Below, one piece after another: positions 1 to 8,725 of a stretch of DNA of 42,885 nucleotides (its first letter is position 1; each line of letters starts with the position of its first letter). The position numbers were made by a program, and so were the translations under genes. The notes beneath the pieces are model-generated. The model worked only from the letters and a program-made list of their open reading frames with translations. It was not told the origin of the DNA and ran no database searches. Source of the DNA: DATGLE01 sp035294325 (GTDB lineage Bacteria > Chloroflexota > Ktedonobacteria > Ktedonobacterales > Ktedonobacteraceae); NCBI GenBank assembly GCA_035294325.1, contig DATGLE010000009.1, positions 1 through 42,885 of the forward strand, in the 5' to 3' direction.

Positions 1-223
1 ATCTCTATCCATCAATGTGTCATTCAGCGAGATCTCTGACTCCACACGAGACGGGGTCGCTGATCGCATTCGCCTCTCATCATAGCAACCTCAAAGGCAA
101 CAAGCAAGAGAATACAGAGAAAAAGGTACTTTCATGCTAAATATTATACAAGACCTTAACTCGAATTTTTGTGCAAATAAAGATCCTTACTTCTTTTTAA
201 TTCCAAACAGCGAATCTATCTCG

Positions 224-1515
224 GGTAGGACAACCTTAACTGGTGGAGGCGCATAAGACCCCCTTTCGCAAACGAAGCAAGGGACGTGACCGAGCCTGGG
301 CCGACTGCAGGCAGATGCCAGCCTGGGTTTGTGGTCGACGCCGTCGCTTCTGCGCGATCTAGGCAGGTGGCGGGATACGAAACAGCAGCAGTTCTCGCAC
401 GCTCCAAACATGATCGGTGAGTCCGCTGGCCATCGCCGGGGTCATGGGAACTGCTCCACGCATCTGCTGGGCTTGTGCGGCTCTTCGGCTCAACTCGTGA
501 TGCGGCCAACACCAGTTGTAGGTGCAGCCGACCAGCCACATGCCAGCTTCCAGTCGAGAGACCTTGCGTGCGGTGTGCCGACAGCGACGTGTGAGACTGG
601 CCAGGCGCTCGCGAAACGTCGCATTCAAGCATTCGATAAACGCGGTATTCAACTGGGTCCCTCCGTGGGACGCTGCAAGCAGTGCGATGGCTGCCCAAGC
701 CCCTCCCTGAGCGAGGCGTCGGATGACCTCGACGACACGCTTTTTCGCCGTCTTTTTGATCACCGTCCCAATCACGATCTCTGGCCAGGCTTGCAGTCGG
801 CAGCGCCCTCGACCCGTTCCCTCTTTGACTTTCTCGCGGAAGGCCCGACGAATACTGCCTGGGTAAGGTGCCCAGCCGTCGGTCAGCACCAGGAGCGCAC
901 ATAGCGGTTGGCAGCACACTTTGACCATCTGAAACAGGGCATCGGCGAGCTGACGATCCCGACGCAGGCTGACCACTCCTCCTAACCACAAGCGCGTCGA
1001 AACCATCATGGCCATGGCGATCCACGGGATCATCTTCCAGCCTTTCCCTCGGATCTCATCTGCTTGGACATGCACCAGATCCAGCTTCCCTGCCATGACC
1101 TGATCTTCATGAACTTTTTGGCAATGGACTCCCGCCCGTTCTTGCCACCGCGCTACGGTTCGTTCATCCAACCCCAGCGCATGGACAATGGCTTGCACAG
1201 GACATCCATAGGCCAGAAGCGTGACCACCAGGACAATCTGTTCTTCTGGTTTGCGCAACCCGACGAACATCGTCCCTTGACGCGCGCAAAATGTCCTTCC
1301 ACATGTCTTGTATTTATAACGCTCCCGCTCCTTTCCATGACTGACCAGGTTGCCTGCTCCGACTTTCCCTCTTGCAGGACAGTCCAAATTGGGACAAAAT
1401 ACCTGCAATGCATCTCTTTGGCCTTCTGTGTTCTTCATACATCACAGTGTACCAATTGATGCTCTTTTTTCAAGGCTCAACAGCAATTCTGTCCACCGGG
1501 TAAGGGAGTCCTACC
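224..1515 (-). mobile_element. IS1-like insertion sequence, intact
   Basis: The element is 1292 bp with imperfect terminal inverted repeats at 224-247 and 1492-1515, both starting GGTAGGAC and matching at 20 of 24 positions. It is flanked by an 8-bp direct repeat CTATCTCG at 216-223 and 1516-1523. One transposase gene on the minus strand fills most of it. Clean ends and a perfect duplication indicate a fairly recent insertion. The 8-bp duplication and the GGT termini fit the IS1 family. Confidence 0.9.
359..1438 (-). CDS. IS1-like DDE transposase
   Basis: The protein has 359 residues. An N-terminal zinc ribbon (CPNLDCPARGK and a later Cys in KTCGRTFC) is followed by an HTH-like stretch (AIVHALGLDERTVARW), as in InsA-type DNA binding. 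The likely catalytic acids are D in VQADEIRGKGWK, D in VLTDGWAPYPG and E in FIECLNATFRER. The last matches the IS1-type pattern of Glu followed by N and R-rich helices. It is one unbroken frame, unlike classical IS1, which needs a frameshift between insA and insB; single-frame members of the family are known. It looks functional. Confidence 0.85.
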   Translation of the reverse strand: MKNTEGQRDALQVFCPNLDCPARGKVGAGNLVSHGKERERYKYKTCGRTFCARQGTMFVGLRKPEEQIVLVVTLLAYGCPVQAIVHALGLDERTVARWQERAGVHCQKVHEDQVMAGKLDLVHVQADEIRGKGWKMIPWIAMAMMVSTRLWLGGVVSLRRDRQLADALFQMVKVCCQPLCALLVLTDGWAPYPGSIRRAFREKVKEGTGRGRCRLQAWPEIVIGTVIKKTAKKRVVEVIRRLAQGGAWAAIALLAASHGGTQLNTAFIECLNATFRERLASLTRRCRHTARKVSRLEAGMWLVGCTYNWCWPHHELSRRAAQAQQMRGAVPMTPAMASGLTDHVWSVRELLLFRIPPPA

Positions 1516-2330
1516 CTATCTCGCAACAGATGGTATTTTCTGCTGCGAGTTTTCTGCTACGAATATATCTCTATGAAGATTCTGGTCACACGAGAAACAG
1601 AGCCTGGTGATCAGTAGAAAGAGGAAGACAAAATCGGAAGCTCTACCACATTACTTTGCACTTCATGTCAGCCTCGCGCATTTCACCCCATCGACATCGA
1701 TGAGATTCAGCTCTTTGATGAAACGGGCCGGGCAAATCCGTACACTGCTGACGACCTGCTGTTCATTCTCTCGGAACTCTCCGGGCAACGTTATGATCGG
1801 ACGAACGTCGGCGGTATAACCTTTGTGCTTGCTCGTCCCCCGGCCCTGCCGATCAATCCCCTGCCGAGAGCATCTCTCTCTTCAGAGCCAACCCTTTTTG
1901 ATCTCTATGTGGCCTATGGCCTTGATATCGACTGGCTGGGAGAGGCCACTGGTCTCGACGATCGAGAGGTCTGGGATCTGATCATGGGGCGCGCTGATGG
2001 AAGTAATCAGCCAGCAGTGGAACAGTTCTTGCAGGTAATTTCGCAGTACACTGGTATCACCTACACGCGAGAGAGAGTCGAGAGCGGACTCCATACCGGG
2101 GCATGTTTATCGTAATAATTCCGGCTAGAATCTAGCTCGCGCTTGTCATCTCTCTAAATAGGAACATATATCTGACCAATCGCCATTTGCCTGGTATCAT
2201 GCTATCTCTGCAGTGATATTTGGTGAAACAGATTTCATTGCCCAGGAGAATAGTTGCTGTTTGGCTCCATTGGCAAAGAAACGAGAGAAAGATCATTTGC
2301 TCTGAGAAGAGTGAAGAGGAGGTGGAAGAA

Positions 2331-3005
2331 ATGCCAATAGAGGTAGAAGTTCGGTCTTGGATAAGCCCGTCAATGCAGGAAAAAATTCGGAAGAAGCTCG
2401 CACGCATGCGCCTTTTGCGTTCGGGAAAAAGCCTCGACCTCTATTACGATACCGCAGATTTTGCTCTTTTGCGCCATCCCCAAATGGTCTTTTTTCGCCT
2501 GCGTGAAAGGCGTCTCTTGCAAGTCAAATTTGATGAAACAACGGCGCCCGACCAGACGCCCACCTGCATTGAGAGAGAATTTAGCCTGGATATGGACCGC
2601 GTTTTCCAGGAACTCCATGAACTGCTCCAGACATTTCTGCCCAACTGGCAACCCGCGCCGCGTTGGCAGGAACTCCTGGAGCGCAATGCACTGGAGGAAT
2701 TGGTACGGATCGACAAACACCGACGCGTTTACACAGATGGTCCTGTCATCATCAGCCTGGATAATGTGACCGACCTGGGCCAGTTTATCGAGGTAGAAAT
2801 CAACTGCCCAGAGGGTGCGGATACCCGTGAAGCGCAGGCCCAGGTGGAGAAAATCCTCGCGGAACTCGGTGGAACGCCACTCAAGGCGGGGTATTTCGAA
2901 ATGTATGTATACTCCCACAAGCACGAGGTCTATCAACTCATCCCTGGCCGCTTTCAGGTTGAAGAAGCGCTTCCTCCAATTCGCTCCTGGAAAGGAACAC
3001 GCTAA
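2331..3005 (+). CDS. CYTH-domain protein (adenylate cyclase IV / thiamine triphosphatase type)
   Basis: The protein has 224 residues. The start at ATG 2331 is chosen for the strong GAGGTGG site just upstream. The N-terminal signature reads EVEVR (residues 4-8), so the usual ExExK has Arg in place of Lys. YYDTADFALLR, FRLRER, LQVKFDE, the basic DKHRR and the acidic FIEVEI near the C-terminus follow in the order expected for the eight-stranded triphosphate tunnel. CYTH enzymes bind triphosphates through basic residues and metal through the acidic ones; substrates range from ThTP and inorganic tripolyphosphate to ATP, and the sequence alone does not say which. The next gene starts 1 nt after the stop, so the two are probably co-transcribed. 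Confidence 0.82.
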   Translation: MPIEVEVRSWISPSMQEKIRKKLARMRLLRSGKSLDLYYDTADFALLRHPQMVFFRLRERRLLQVKFDETTAPDQTPTCIEREFSLDMDRVFQELHELLQTFLPNWQPAPRWQELLERNALEELVRIDKHRRVYTDGPVIISLDNVTDLGQFIEVEINCPEGADTREAQAQVEKILAELGGTPLKAGYFEMYVYSHKHEVYQLIPGRFQVEEALPPIRSWKGTR

Positions 3006-3006
3006 C

Positions 3007-3876
3007 ATGCCTACTCCCCCCTATCCGCGCTCGGATCAACCAAACACCTATGTTATCCAGGATCGCGCCAACACGGATGAACTTGCCCGCCTGTTGCTTC
3101 AGGATACTATGATCACAACTGGGATGGGTGGTGTCCTGCCAGAGCAGCCTGATCCAACCCGCTTCCGACGCGTGCTCGATGTCGGCTGTGGACCTGGCGG
3201 TTGGCTCAGAGAAGCTGCCAGGACCTACGCGAACATGACACACCTGGTGGGAGTAGACATTAGCGGCAAAATGGTCGAGTACGCTCGTGCTCAAGCCAGG
3301 GCAGAGGGACTCAGTGGCCGAGTCATATTCGAGGTTATGGATGCACTTCGTATGCTTGAATTTCCCCAACAATCTTTTGACCTGGTCAACCATCGCTCCG
3401 CGGCAAGCTGGCTGCGCTCCTGGGACTGGCTCAAGGTGCTCCAGGAATATCAGCGCGTTTGTCGATCAGGCGGGGTGGTCCGCATCACAGAGATCGATTT
3501 TACGATGGAAAGTCTCAGTCAGGCCTACAATCGACTCAACGAACTGCTTCTTCAAGCGCTCTATCAGGCGGGGCACTATCTTACACCCGAAGGCAATGCC
3601 GTCATCAACCAGCTCGCACATCTCCTCATTCGTTCTGATTTCCAGGATGTACAGACGCGAATCTCTACACTGGAATATCCTTTCAACACGCCGGAATGGC
3701 AGGCGTTTTTTGAAGATGCTCGCCACGTCTTTCAACTGATAGTGCCTTTCTTGCGCAGGTGGATACACGTCCCTGAAAATTACGAGATGCTGTATCGCCA
3801 GATGCTCCAGGAGATGCAGCAGCCAGACTTTGTGGGCAGGCTGAAAATCGTCACAGTCTGGGGCAGAAGGCAATAA
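3007..3876 (+). CDS. Class I SAM-dependent methyltransferase
   Basis: The protein has 289 residues. Motif I is DVGCGPGG (58-65), and the ribose-binding acid lies in VGVDIS (D84). VMDALRMLEFPQQSFDLVNHR corresponds to motifs II-III, and SGGVVRITEID is the usual post-methylation strand. The protein is soluble and has no signal peptide. The substrate cannot be read from the sequence; the Rossmann core resembles UbiE/small-molecule methyltransferases. It sits directly behind the CYTH gene, with GGAAAGGA upstream of the ATG. Confidence 0.88.
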   Translation: MPTPPYPRSDQPNTYVIQDRANTDELARLLLQDTMITTGMGGVLPEQPDPTRFRRVLDVGCGPGGWLREAARTYANMTHLVGVDISGKMVEYARAQARAEGLSGRVIFEVMDALRMLEFPQQSFDLVNHRSAASWLRSWDWLKVLQEYQRVCRSGGVVRITEIDFTMESLSQAYNRLNELLLQALYQAGHYLTPEGNAVINQLAHLLIRSDFQDVQTRISTLEYPFNTPEWQAFFEDARHVFQLIVPFLRRWIHVPENYEMLYRQMLQEMQQPDFVGRLKIVTVWGRRQ

Positions 3877-3982
3877 GACTTTCATCTCCCGGTTTGTGCT
3901 ATGAAAAGGGCCTGTGTACGCGCGATTTCTGAAAATAGTACGGGATGGTTCTCAACGCGCTGCAGCCTGACTTATACCAGGC

Positions 3983-5350
3983 GAGAGTGTAAAATAAAGT
4001 GTGTAAGAGGTCATAACAAGCGAACAGTGATGAAGAAGGTAGAAGGAGAAAGAAATGACCAAAGCCAAAGCCAAAAGCGAGTTTTATAAAGACACAACCA
4101 TTCCGAATACGTTGCTAGATGAGCTAATGAAGCAGCTCCCCGCGATGCCCACCCAGGAGGATCTCTTTGGGCCAGAAGGCGTCGTCAAACAATTGAGTGC
4201 AGCATTGATCGAGCGTTGCCTGCAAGCAGAGCTATCCACGCACCTGGGTTACGAAAAAAACCAGCGAGCCGAAGAGGCTCGCCCGAACCATCGCAATGGG
4301 TATGCTCGGAAAACGCTCAAAAGCGATGCTGGGGAAGTCGAGTTGGCGATCCCGCGAGACCGGGAGGGCAGCTCCGATCCGTTGCTCGTCAAACGCGGCC
4401 AGACGAGCCTGACCGGCTTTACGGAGAAAATCCTGTGGCTGTATGCGCACGGTCTCTCCACGCGCGATATCCAGGCGCAGATCCTGGACTGGTACGGAGT
4501 GGAGGTCTCGCCACAGCTGATCTCCAATGTCACCGAGGCGGTGATGGATGAAGTTCGCCGGTGGCAAAATCGGCCTCTGGAGGAGGTCTATCCCATTTTG
4601 TACATGGATTGCTTGCAGTTGAAAGTACGAGAAAACCAGCGGGTCATCAACAAGGCGGTGTACCTGGCGCTTGGCGTGACAATGGAGGGTCACAAGGAGC
4701 TGCTGGGGATGTGGATCTCAGAAAGTGAAGGGGCCAAATTCTGGCTCACGGTATGCACCCAATTGCGCAAGCGCGGTATGAAGGATTGTTACATTGCCTG
4801 TGTGGATGGCCTCACAGGCTTTCCAGAGGCCATCGAGACCGTTTTCCCACAGACCCAGGTCCAGTTGTGCATGGTCCACATGGTGCGCAATTCGCTCAAA
4901 TACGTCAACTACAAGCAACGAGCGGAGGTGGCCAGGGATTTGAAGGCGATTTACTCAGCTGCGACCGAGGCGGATGCAGAGTTCAATCTGGAGCTGTTTG
5001 CCGAGAAATGGGACCAGGCGTATCCTGCCATCAGCAAGATGTGGCACACCCATTGGGAGCATGTGGTTCCGCTGTTCAGCTACCCGGAGGAGATCCGCAA
5101 GGTGATTTACACCACCAATGCGATTGAATCGGTCAATATGACCCTGCGCAAAGTGACCCGCAACCATCGGATCTTTCCCTCCGATGATGCGGTCTACAAG
5201 GTCTTGTACCTGGCAATCCAGAATATCACGAAGAAATGGTCTAAGCCGATATTTGACTGGAAAGCAGCATTAAACTACTTTTCCGTCGCATTCTCGGAAA
5301 GGTTCCCTCAATGATTTTTGACGATCTTACACACAATACTTGACAGACTC
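3983..5350 (+). mobile_element. IS256-family insertion sequence
   Basis: Imperfect inverted ends lie at 3983-4008 and 5325-5350. Their inner 10 bp (GTGTGTAAGA and its complement) are identical and their outer parts diverge; the left end may carry a 2-nt indel. They flank an intact transposase gene. No target duplication is visible (flanks TACCAGGC against GTACATAT), although IS256 elements normally make 8-9 bp. This suggests recombination between copies or a neighbouring deletion. The right end carries a TTGACA hexamer (5340-5345), reminiscent of outward -35 boxes known in IS256, but I see no convincing -10 box. Confidence 0.8.
4055..5314 (+). CDS. IS256-family (mutator-type) transposase
   Basis: The protein has 419 residues, full length for the family. 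Catalytic acids: D in YMDCLQLKVRE, D in CVDGLTGFPEAI and E in TTNAIESVNMTLRK. The C/D-x2-H region LCMVHMVRNSLKYV and the N-terminal LGYEKN...RNGYARKTL segment are characteristic. The start is ATG 4055 behind GAAGGAGAA. The frame is intact and probably active. Confidence 0.95.
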   Translation: MTKAKAKSEFYKDTTIPNTLLDELMKQLPAMPTQEDLFGPEGVVKQLSAALIERCLQAELSTHLGYEKNQRAEEARPNHRNGYARKTLKSDAGEVELAIPRDREGSSDPLLVKRGQTSLTGFTEKILWLYAHGLSTRDIQAQILDWYGVEVSPQLISNVTEAVMDEVRRWQNRPLEEVYPILYMDCLQLKVRENQRVINKAVYLALGVTMEGHKELLGMWISESEGAKFWLTVCTQLRKRGMKDCYIACVDGLTGFPEAIETVFPQTQVQLCMVHMVRNSLKYVNYKQRAEVARDLKAIYSAATEADAEFNLELFAEKWDQAYPAISKMWHTHWEHVVPLFSYPEEIRKVIYTTNAIESVNMTLRKVTRNHRIFPSDDAVYKVLYLAIQNITKKWSKPIFDWKAALNYFSVAFSERFPQ

Positions 5351-5356
5351 GTACAT

Positions 5357-6322
5357 ATGGCACAGACGGTTTCGCTTCCTCGCCGCCCTTTAGGCCAGAC
5401 CGGGTTGGAAGTTACTCCCCTCTGCATTGGCTGCTCGGTGTTAGGGAGTATGCCTGAAACATTCGGGTACGCTGTTGCGGAAGAGCAGGCTCTTTCAACC
5501 ATTCGCGCCATTTTTGAGAGCCCTATCAACTTTCTCGATACGGCAGCGGCCTACGGTGATGGCGAGAGTGAGCGTCGTCTGGGCATCGTGCTGCGGGAAT
5601 ATGGCGGTCTGCCAGAAGGCATAGTCCTTTCCACAAAAGCTGATCGCAATCTCCACACCGGTGAATTTACTGGCCCACAAATGCGGCGCAGTATAGAGCG
5701 CAGCCTGGGCTTACTGGGACTGCAACAATTGCAGCTTGTCTATTTACACGATCCTGAACACATCACTTTTGAGGAAGCGATGGCTCCCGGAGGGCCAGTG
5801 GAAGTCTTGCAGCAATACCGCAACGAGGGCTTGATCGCCCACCTTGGGATAGCTGGTGGTCCCATCGAACTGATGAGCCGTTTTGTGGAAACGGGATTAT
5901 TTGAGGTTGCCCTCTCTCACAATCGTTATACGCTGCTGAATACCGAGGCTGACTCTTTCTGGGATCTCTGTTTGAAGCGGGGAGTCGCGGCCATTAATGG
6001 TGCCCCTTATGGCAGTGGTATGCTTGCCAAGGGGCCATCTGCCTATCCCCGGTATCTATATCTATATGCAGACGCCGATCCGCTGTTAGTGATGCGGGCC
6101 AGGCAGATCGAAGCTCTGTGCCAACGCTATGCGATCCCGCTGGCCGCCACCGCCTTGCAATTTTCCTTACGTGATGAGCGCATCACCTCCACCATTGTAG
6201 GCATGAGCCGCCCTGAGCGCATTGCCGAAACAATCGCCCTGGCTCAGTATGCAATCCCAGAAGCATTCTGGGCAGAATTCAGCACACTTGCGGAGAGATG
6301 GGAGCCGATTTCTCCTGGATAA
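5357..6322 (+). CDS. Aldo/keto reductase, aldose 1-dehydrogenase type
   Basis: The protein has 321 residues with an (alpha/beta)8 AKR fold. The catalytic tetrad is visible: D61 and Y66 (FLDTAAAYG), K94 (LSTKAD) and H131 (YLHDPEH). TIVGMSRPERI near the C-terminus is the NAD(P)-binding end. The overall pattern resembles D-threo-aldose/L-fucose dehydrogenases, which oxidise sugars to lactones. ATG 5357 is preferred because LGQTGLEV follows at the normal distance, but it has no ribosome site: the IS256 end lies 6 bp upstream. A TTG at 5318 inside the IS is an alternative start. It is the first gene of the sugar operon, and its native promoter seems to have been replaced by the IS. Confidence 0.85.
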   Translation: MAQTVSLPRRPLGQTGLEVTPLCIGCSVLGSMPETFGYAVAEEQALSTIRAIFESPINFLDTAAAYGDGESERRLGIVLREYGGLPEGIVLSTKADRNLHTGEFTGPQMRRSIERSLGLLGLQQLQLVYLHDPEHITFEEAMAPGGPVEVLQQYRNEGLIAHLGIAGGPIELMSRFVETGLFEVALSHNRYTLLNTEADSFWDLCLKRGVAAINGAPYGSGMLAKGPSAYPRYLYLYADADPLLVMRARQIEALCQRYAIPLAATALQFSLRDERITSTIVGMSRPERIAETIALAQYAIPEAFWAEFSTLAERWEPISPG

Positions 6323-6351
6323 TCGAAAAAAGAGCATTCTGAAAAGGATGG

Positions 6352-7386
6352 ATGCAAAACATGCAGGCAATCATACTGGAACAGCCCGGTCAGTTGAGGC
6401 GGATCCACAGGGCAGAGCCAGGAGCGCCAGGGAAGGGAGAGGCGCTGGTGAGGATCAAGCACGTCGGCGTGTGTGGCACCGATCTCCACGCCTACCAGGG
6501 CAATCAGCCCTTTTTCACCTACCCGCGTATTCTTGGTCACGAACTTGGCGTTGAGATCCTCGCCGTTAATAGCAATGAGCAGGGAGTGTCTGTCGGGACA
6601 TACTGTGCGGTGGAACCGTATTTTCATTGTGGAAGGTGCCCGGCCTGTCGCCGAGGCAAGCCCAACTGCTGTCTGAACATCCAGGTTTTTGGGGTTCATA
6701 TCGATGGCGGCATGCGCGAATTTGCCCATATTCCCATTCGCTACCTGCATCCTTCGCGCATCCTTTCCAGCGAGCAGTTGGCTCTGGTCGAACCCCTGGC
6801 TATTGGAGCACACGCAGTTTCACGCGGGCAATTGCAGGAGGGAGAACGTGTGCTGGTCGTGGGAGCAGGTCCAATTGGTCTGGCGGTCACGCAATTTGCC
6901 CTGCTGGCAGGAGCGCAGGTACTGGTGCTGGATGTGAGCACACAACGGCTGCAATTTTGCCAGCAGCGCTGGCCGCAGGTAATCTGTCTCCATGGACAGG
7001 ATGACCCACGGACGACGCTGCACAAACTGTTTGGGGATGATTTCCCCACGGCTGTTTTTGACGCCACCGGGAATCCGCAGTCCATGCACGCCTCCTTTTC
7101 CTATGCCGCTCATGGAGGACGCTTAGTGTTTGTCGGCCTCTTTCAGGGCGATATTACCTTCAACGATCCCGAGTTTCATCGCCGTGAACTCACCTTGCTG
7201 AGCAGTCGCAACGCCACCTCTGCTGATTTTCGCCGGGTTATTAATGCTCTGGAAGCCGGTCAGATTGATCTCACACCCTGGATTACCCATCGCGCTACTC
7301 CTGATACGCTCATTGACGTGTTTCCGCGCTGGTTTGACCACGACAGTGGCATCATCAAAGCTATAGTCTCATTAGCACCCTTCTAA
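6352..7386 (+). CDS. Zinc-dependent alcohol/polyol dehydrogenase (MDR family)
   Basis: The protein has 344 residues. Catalytic zinc ligands: C41 (GVCGTDLH) and the H63-E64 pair (LGHELG). Structural zinc is bound by C93, C96, C99 and C107. The Rossmann motif GAGPIG is at 171-176. It belongs to the sorbitol/threonine/galactitol dehydrogenase branch, which oxidises a secondary alcohol of a sugar or sugar acid with NAD+. It lies 29 nt after the aldo/keto reductase and 37 nt before the sugar-binding protein gene, so it probably acts on the imported sugar or its acid. GAAAAGG precedes ATG 6352; the second ATG at 6361 is also possible. Confidence 0.87.
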   Translation: MQNMQAIILEQPGQLRRIHRAEPGAPGKGEALVRIKHVGVCGTDLHAYQGNQPFFTYPRILGHELGVEILAVNSNEQGVSVGTYCAVEPYFHCGRCPACRRGKPNCCLNIQVFGVHIDGGMREFAHIPIRYLHPSRILSSEQLALVEPLAIGAHAVSRGQLQEGERVLVVGAGPIGLAVTQFALLAGAQVLVLDVSTQRLQFCQQRWPQVICLHGQDDPRTTLHKLFGDDFPTAVFDATGNPQSMHASFSYAAHGGRLVFVGLFQGDITFNDPEFHRRELTLLSSRNATSADFRRVINALEAGQIDLTPWITHRATPDTLIDVFPRWFDHDSGIIKAIVSLAPF

Positions 7387-7423
7387 CACAAGGGAGAAAA
7401 ACGGAATCGGAGGGTTCTCAACC

Positions 7424-8551
7424 ATGAAGAAGGAAGTAGACTTCTCGGACATCTATTCCCGTCTTTCGCCGATTGGTCGGCGTAAATTCCTGGGCCTCTC
7501 GGCTGCCGGTGGCCTTTCCATCCCCGCGCTCTTAGCAGCGTGCGGCGGGGGCAGCAGCAACACCACCTCAGGGTCATCGAATACGTCCACGTCGTCGGGC
7601 AAAACCGAAGGCAACTTCCCCGCGCATCCCCAGTGGAACTTCGTCTTTGTCAACCACGTGACCACCAATCCCTTCTTTGTGCCCACCCAGTACGGCATCC
7701 AGGACGCCTGCGCGCTGCTCGGCTGCAAGTACCAGTGGACCGGCTCGGAAAACAGCGATGCCGGGCAGATGGTCAATGCTATGAACGCCGCCATCGCCGC
7801 CAAAGCCGATGGCATCGCCGTCGCTATCGTCGATCCGACGGCTTTCAACGATCCGGTGGAGCGCGCGCTCGCGGCGGGCATCCCCGTCGTTTCCTACAAC
7901 GCTGACGCGCCCGCCAGCAGCGGCAACAAGCGCCTGGCCTATATCGGGCAGGACCTCTTCCAGTCGGGTGTCGCACTGGGCCAGCGCCTCGTATCGCTTG
8001 TTCCTTCGGGCGATGTCGTCGGCTTCATCGCCACACCCGGCCAGTTGAATATCCAGCCGCGCATCGATGGGGCCAAGCAGGCCATCCAGCAGTCGGGCAA
8101 GCCGATCAACTTCACCGAGGTCGCCACCGGAGCAGCGGTCAACGATGAGCTGTCCAAGATCGAGGCATACTACCTGGGACACCAGAATCTCAAGGGCATG
8201 TTCGCCGTCGATGCGGGCAGCACCCAGGGCGTGAGCCAGATCATGGAGAAGTATAATCTGGCCTCCAAAGGGGTGCATGCCGGCGGCTTTGATCTGCTGC
8301 CCATCACGCTGCAAGAGATCCAGAAGGGCAACCTGGACTTCACCATTGACCAGCAGCCCTACCTCCAGGGGTTCTTGCCCGTCGTGGCGCTGTTCCTCTA
8401 CAAGCTGTCGGGCGGACTGATGGCGCCGCCGGAGACCGATACCGGCCTGCTCTTCGTCACCAAAGATAACGTCAAACCTTACCTGACCACCCAGACACGT
8501 TTCGAGGGTAGTTCGGATAAGGAACAGGTGGTGACGCCGCCGTCATCGTAG
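7424..8551 (+). CDS. Sugar ABC transporter substrate-binding lipoprotein (ribose/fructose type)
   Basis: The protein has 375 residues. The N-terminus combines a twin-arginine signal (RRKFLGLS, residues 19-25) with a lipobox ending LAAC, so Cys40 would be lipidated after Tat export. A Ser/Thr/Gly linker to about residue 60 precedes a type I periplasmic-binding fold: FVNHVTTNPFFVPTQYGI, KADGIAVAIVDPTAF, GIPVVSYNAD and KGMFAVDAGSTQGV. This is the usual architecture for pentose/hexose binding (RbsB/FrcB-like). It belongs to the operon with the permease and ATPase. A 174-nt gap with a hairpin follows it, which may favour higher expression of the binding protein. Confidence 0.92.
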   Translation: MKKEVDFSDIYSRLSPIGRRKFLGLSAAGGLSIPALLAACGGGSSNTTSGSSNTSTSSGKTEGNFPAHPQWNFVFVNHVTTNPFFVPTQYGIQDACALLGCKYQWTGSENSDAGQMVNAMNAAIAAKADGIAVAIVDPTAFNDPVERALAAGIPVVSYNADAPASSGNKRLAYIGQDLFQSGVALGQRLVSLVPSGDVVGFIATPGQLNIQPRIDGAKQAIQQSGKPINFTEVATGAAVNDELSKIEAYYLGHQNLKGMFAVDAGSTQGVSQIMEKYNLASKGVHAGGFDLLPITLQEIQKGNLDFTIDQQPYLQGFLPVVALFLYKLSGGLMAPPETDTGLLFVTKDNVKPYLTTQTRFEGSSDKEQVVTPPSS

Positions 8552-8659
8552 GCGCCGTCTGCGGCCAGGTGCGTTGTGTAAGGGAGGAGCGCCTGCTTCC
8601 CTTTTATGCACGTAGTCTAGCCAGAGGACAAGTGCCGATAAGCATGGCGAACAGGCAGT

Positions 8660-8701
8660 GGTGCTATTCACCTGTGAATCAGTTCATGGGGGAATAGCAC
8701 C
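8660..8701 (+). promoter_or_regulatory. Intercistronic hairpin between binding protein and permease genes
   Basis: A perfect 10-bp stem (GGTGCTATTC at 8660-8669, GAATAGCACC at 8692-8701) encloses a 22-nt loop in the 174-nt gap. No T-run follows, so it is not a classical terminator. Such hairpins can stabilise upstream mRNA or attenuate downstream transcription, giving more binding protein than membrane subunits. That role is inferred. Confidence 0.5.
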
Positions 8702-8725
8702 CATCATCTGGTAAGGAGTTGACCA

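Larger units (their letters stand above)
134..2115 (+). pseudogene. Decayed gene interrupted by the IS1-like element
   Basis: Removing the IS (224-1515) and one copy of its 8-bp duplication joins an ATG at 134 (preceded by AAAAGGT) to a 58-codon frame ending at TGA 1608-1610. Immediately downstream, frame 1 carries a longer uninterrupted stretch from about 1618 to TAA 2113-2115. It reads like one protein: an acidic segment (IDIDEIQLFDETGRANPY) and then a helix-turn-helix-like C-terminus near LDDREVWDLIMG. That stretch has no good start: an upstream ATG at 1573 runs into TAG at 1615-1617, and the first usable start is GTG 1825. The simplest reading is one ancestral gene broken by the IS and by frameshifts. 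It could instead be two short genes. The C-terminal part resembles small HTH proteins I associate with Ktedonobacteria, but the function is unknown. Confidence 0.45.

Noticed and set aside
224..5350. Composite transposon made by the two insertion sequences
   Set aside because: The elements belong to different families with different ends, and only the left one has a target duplication.
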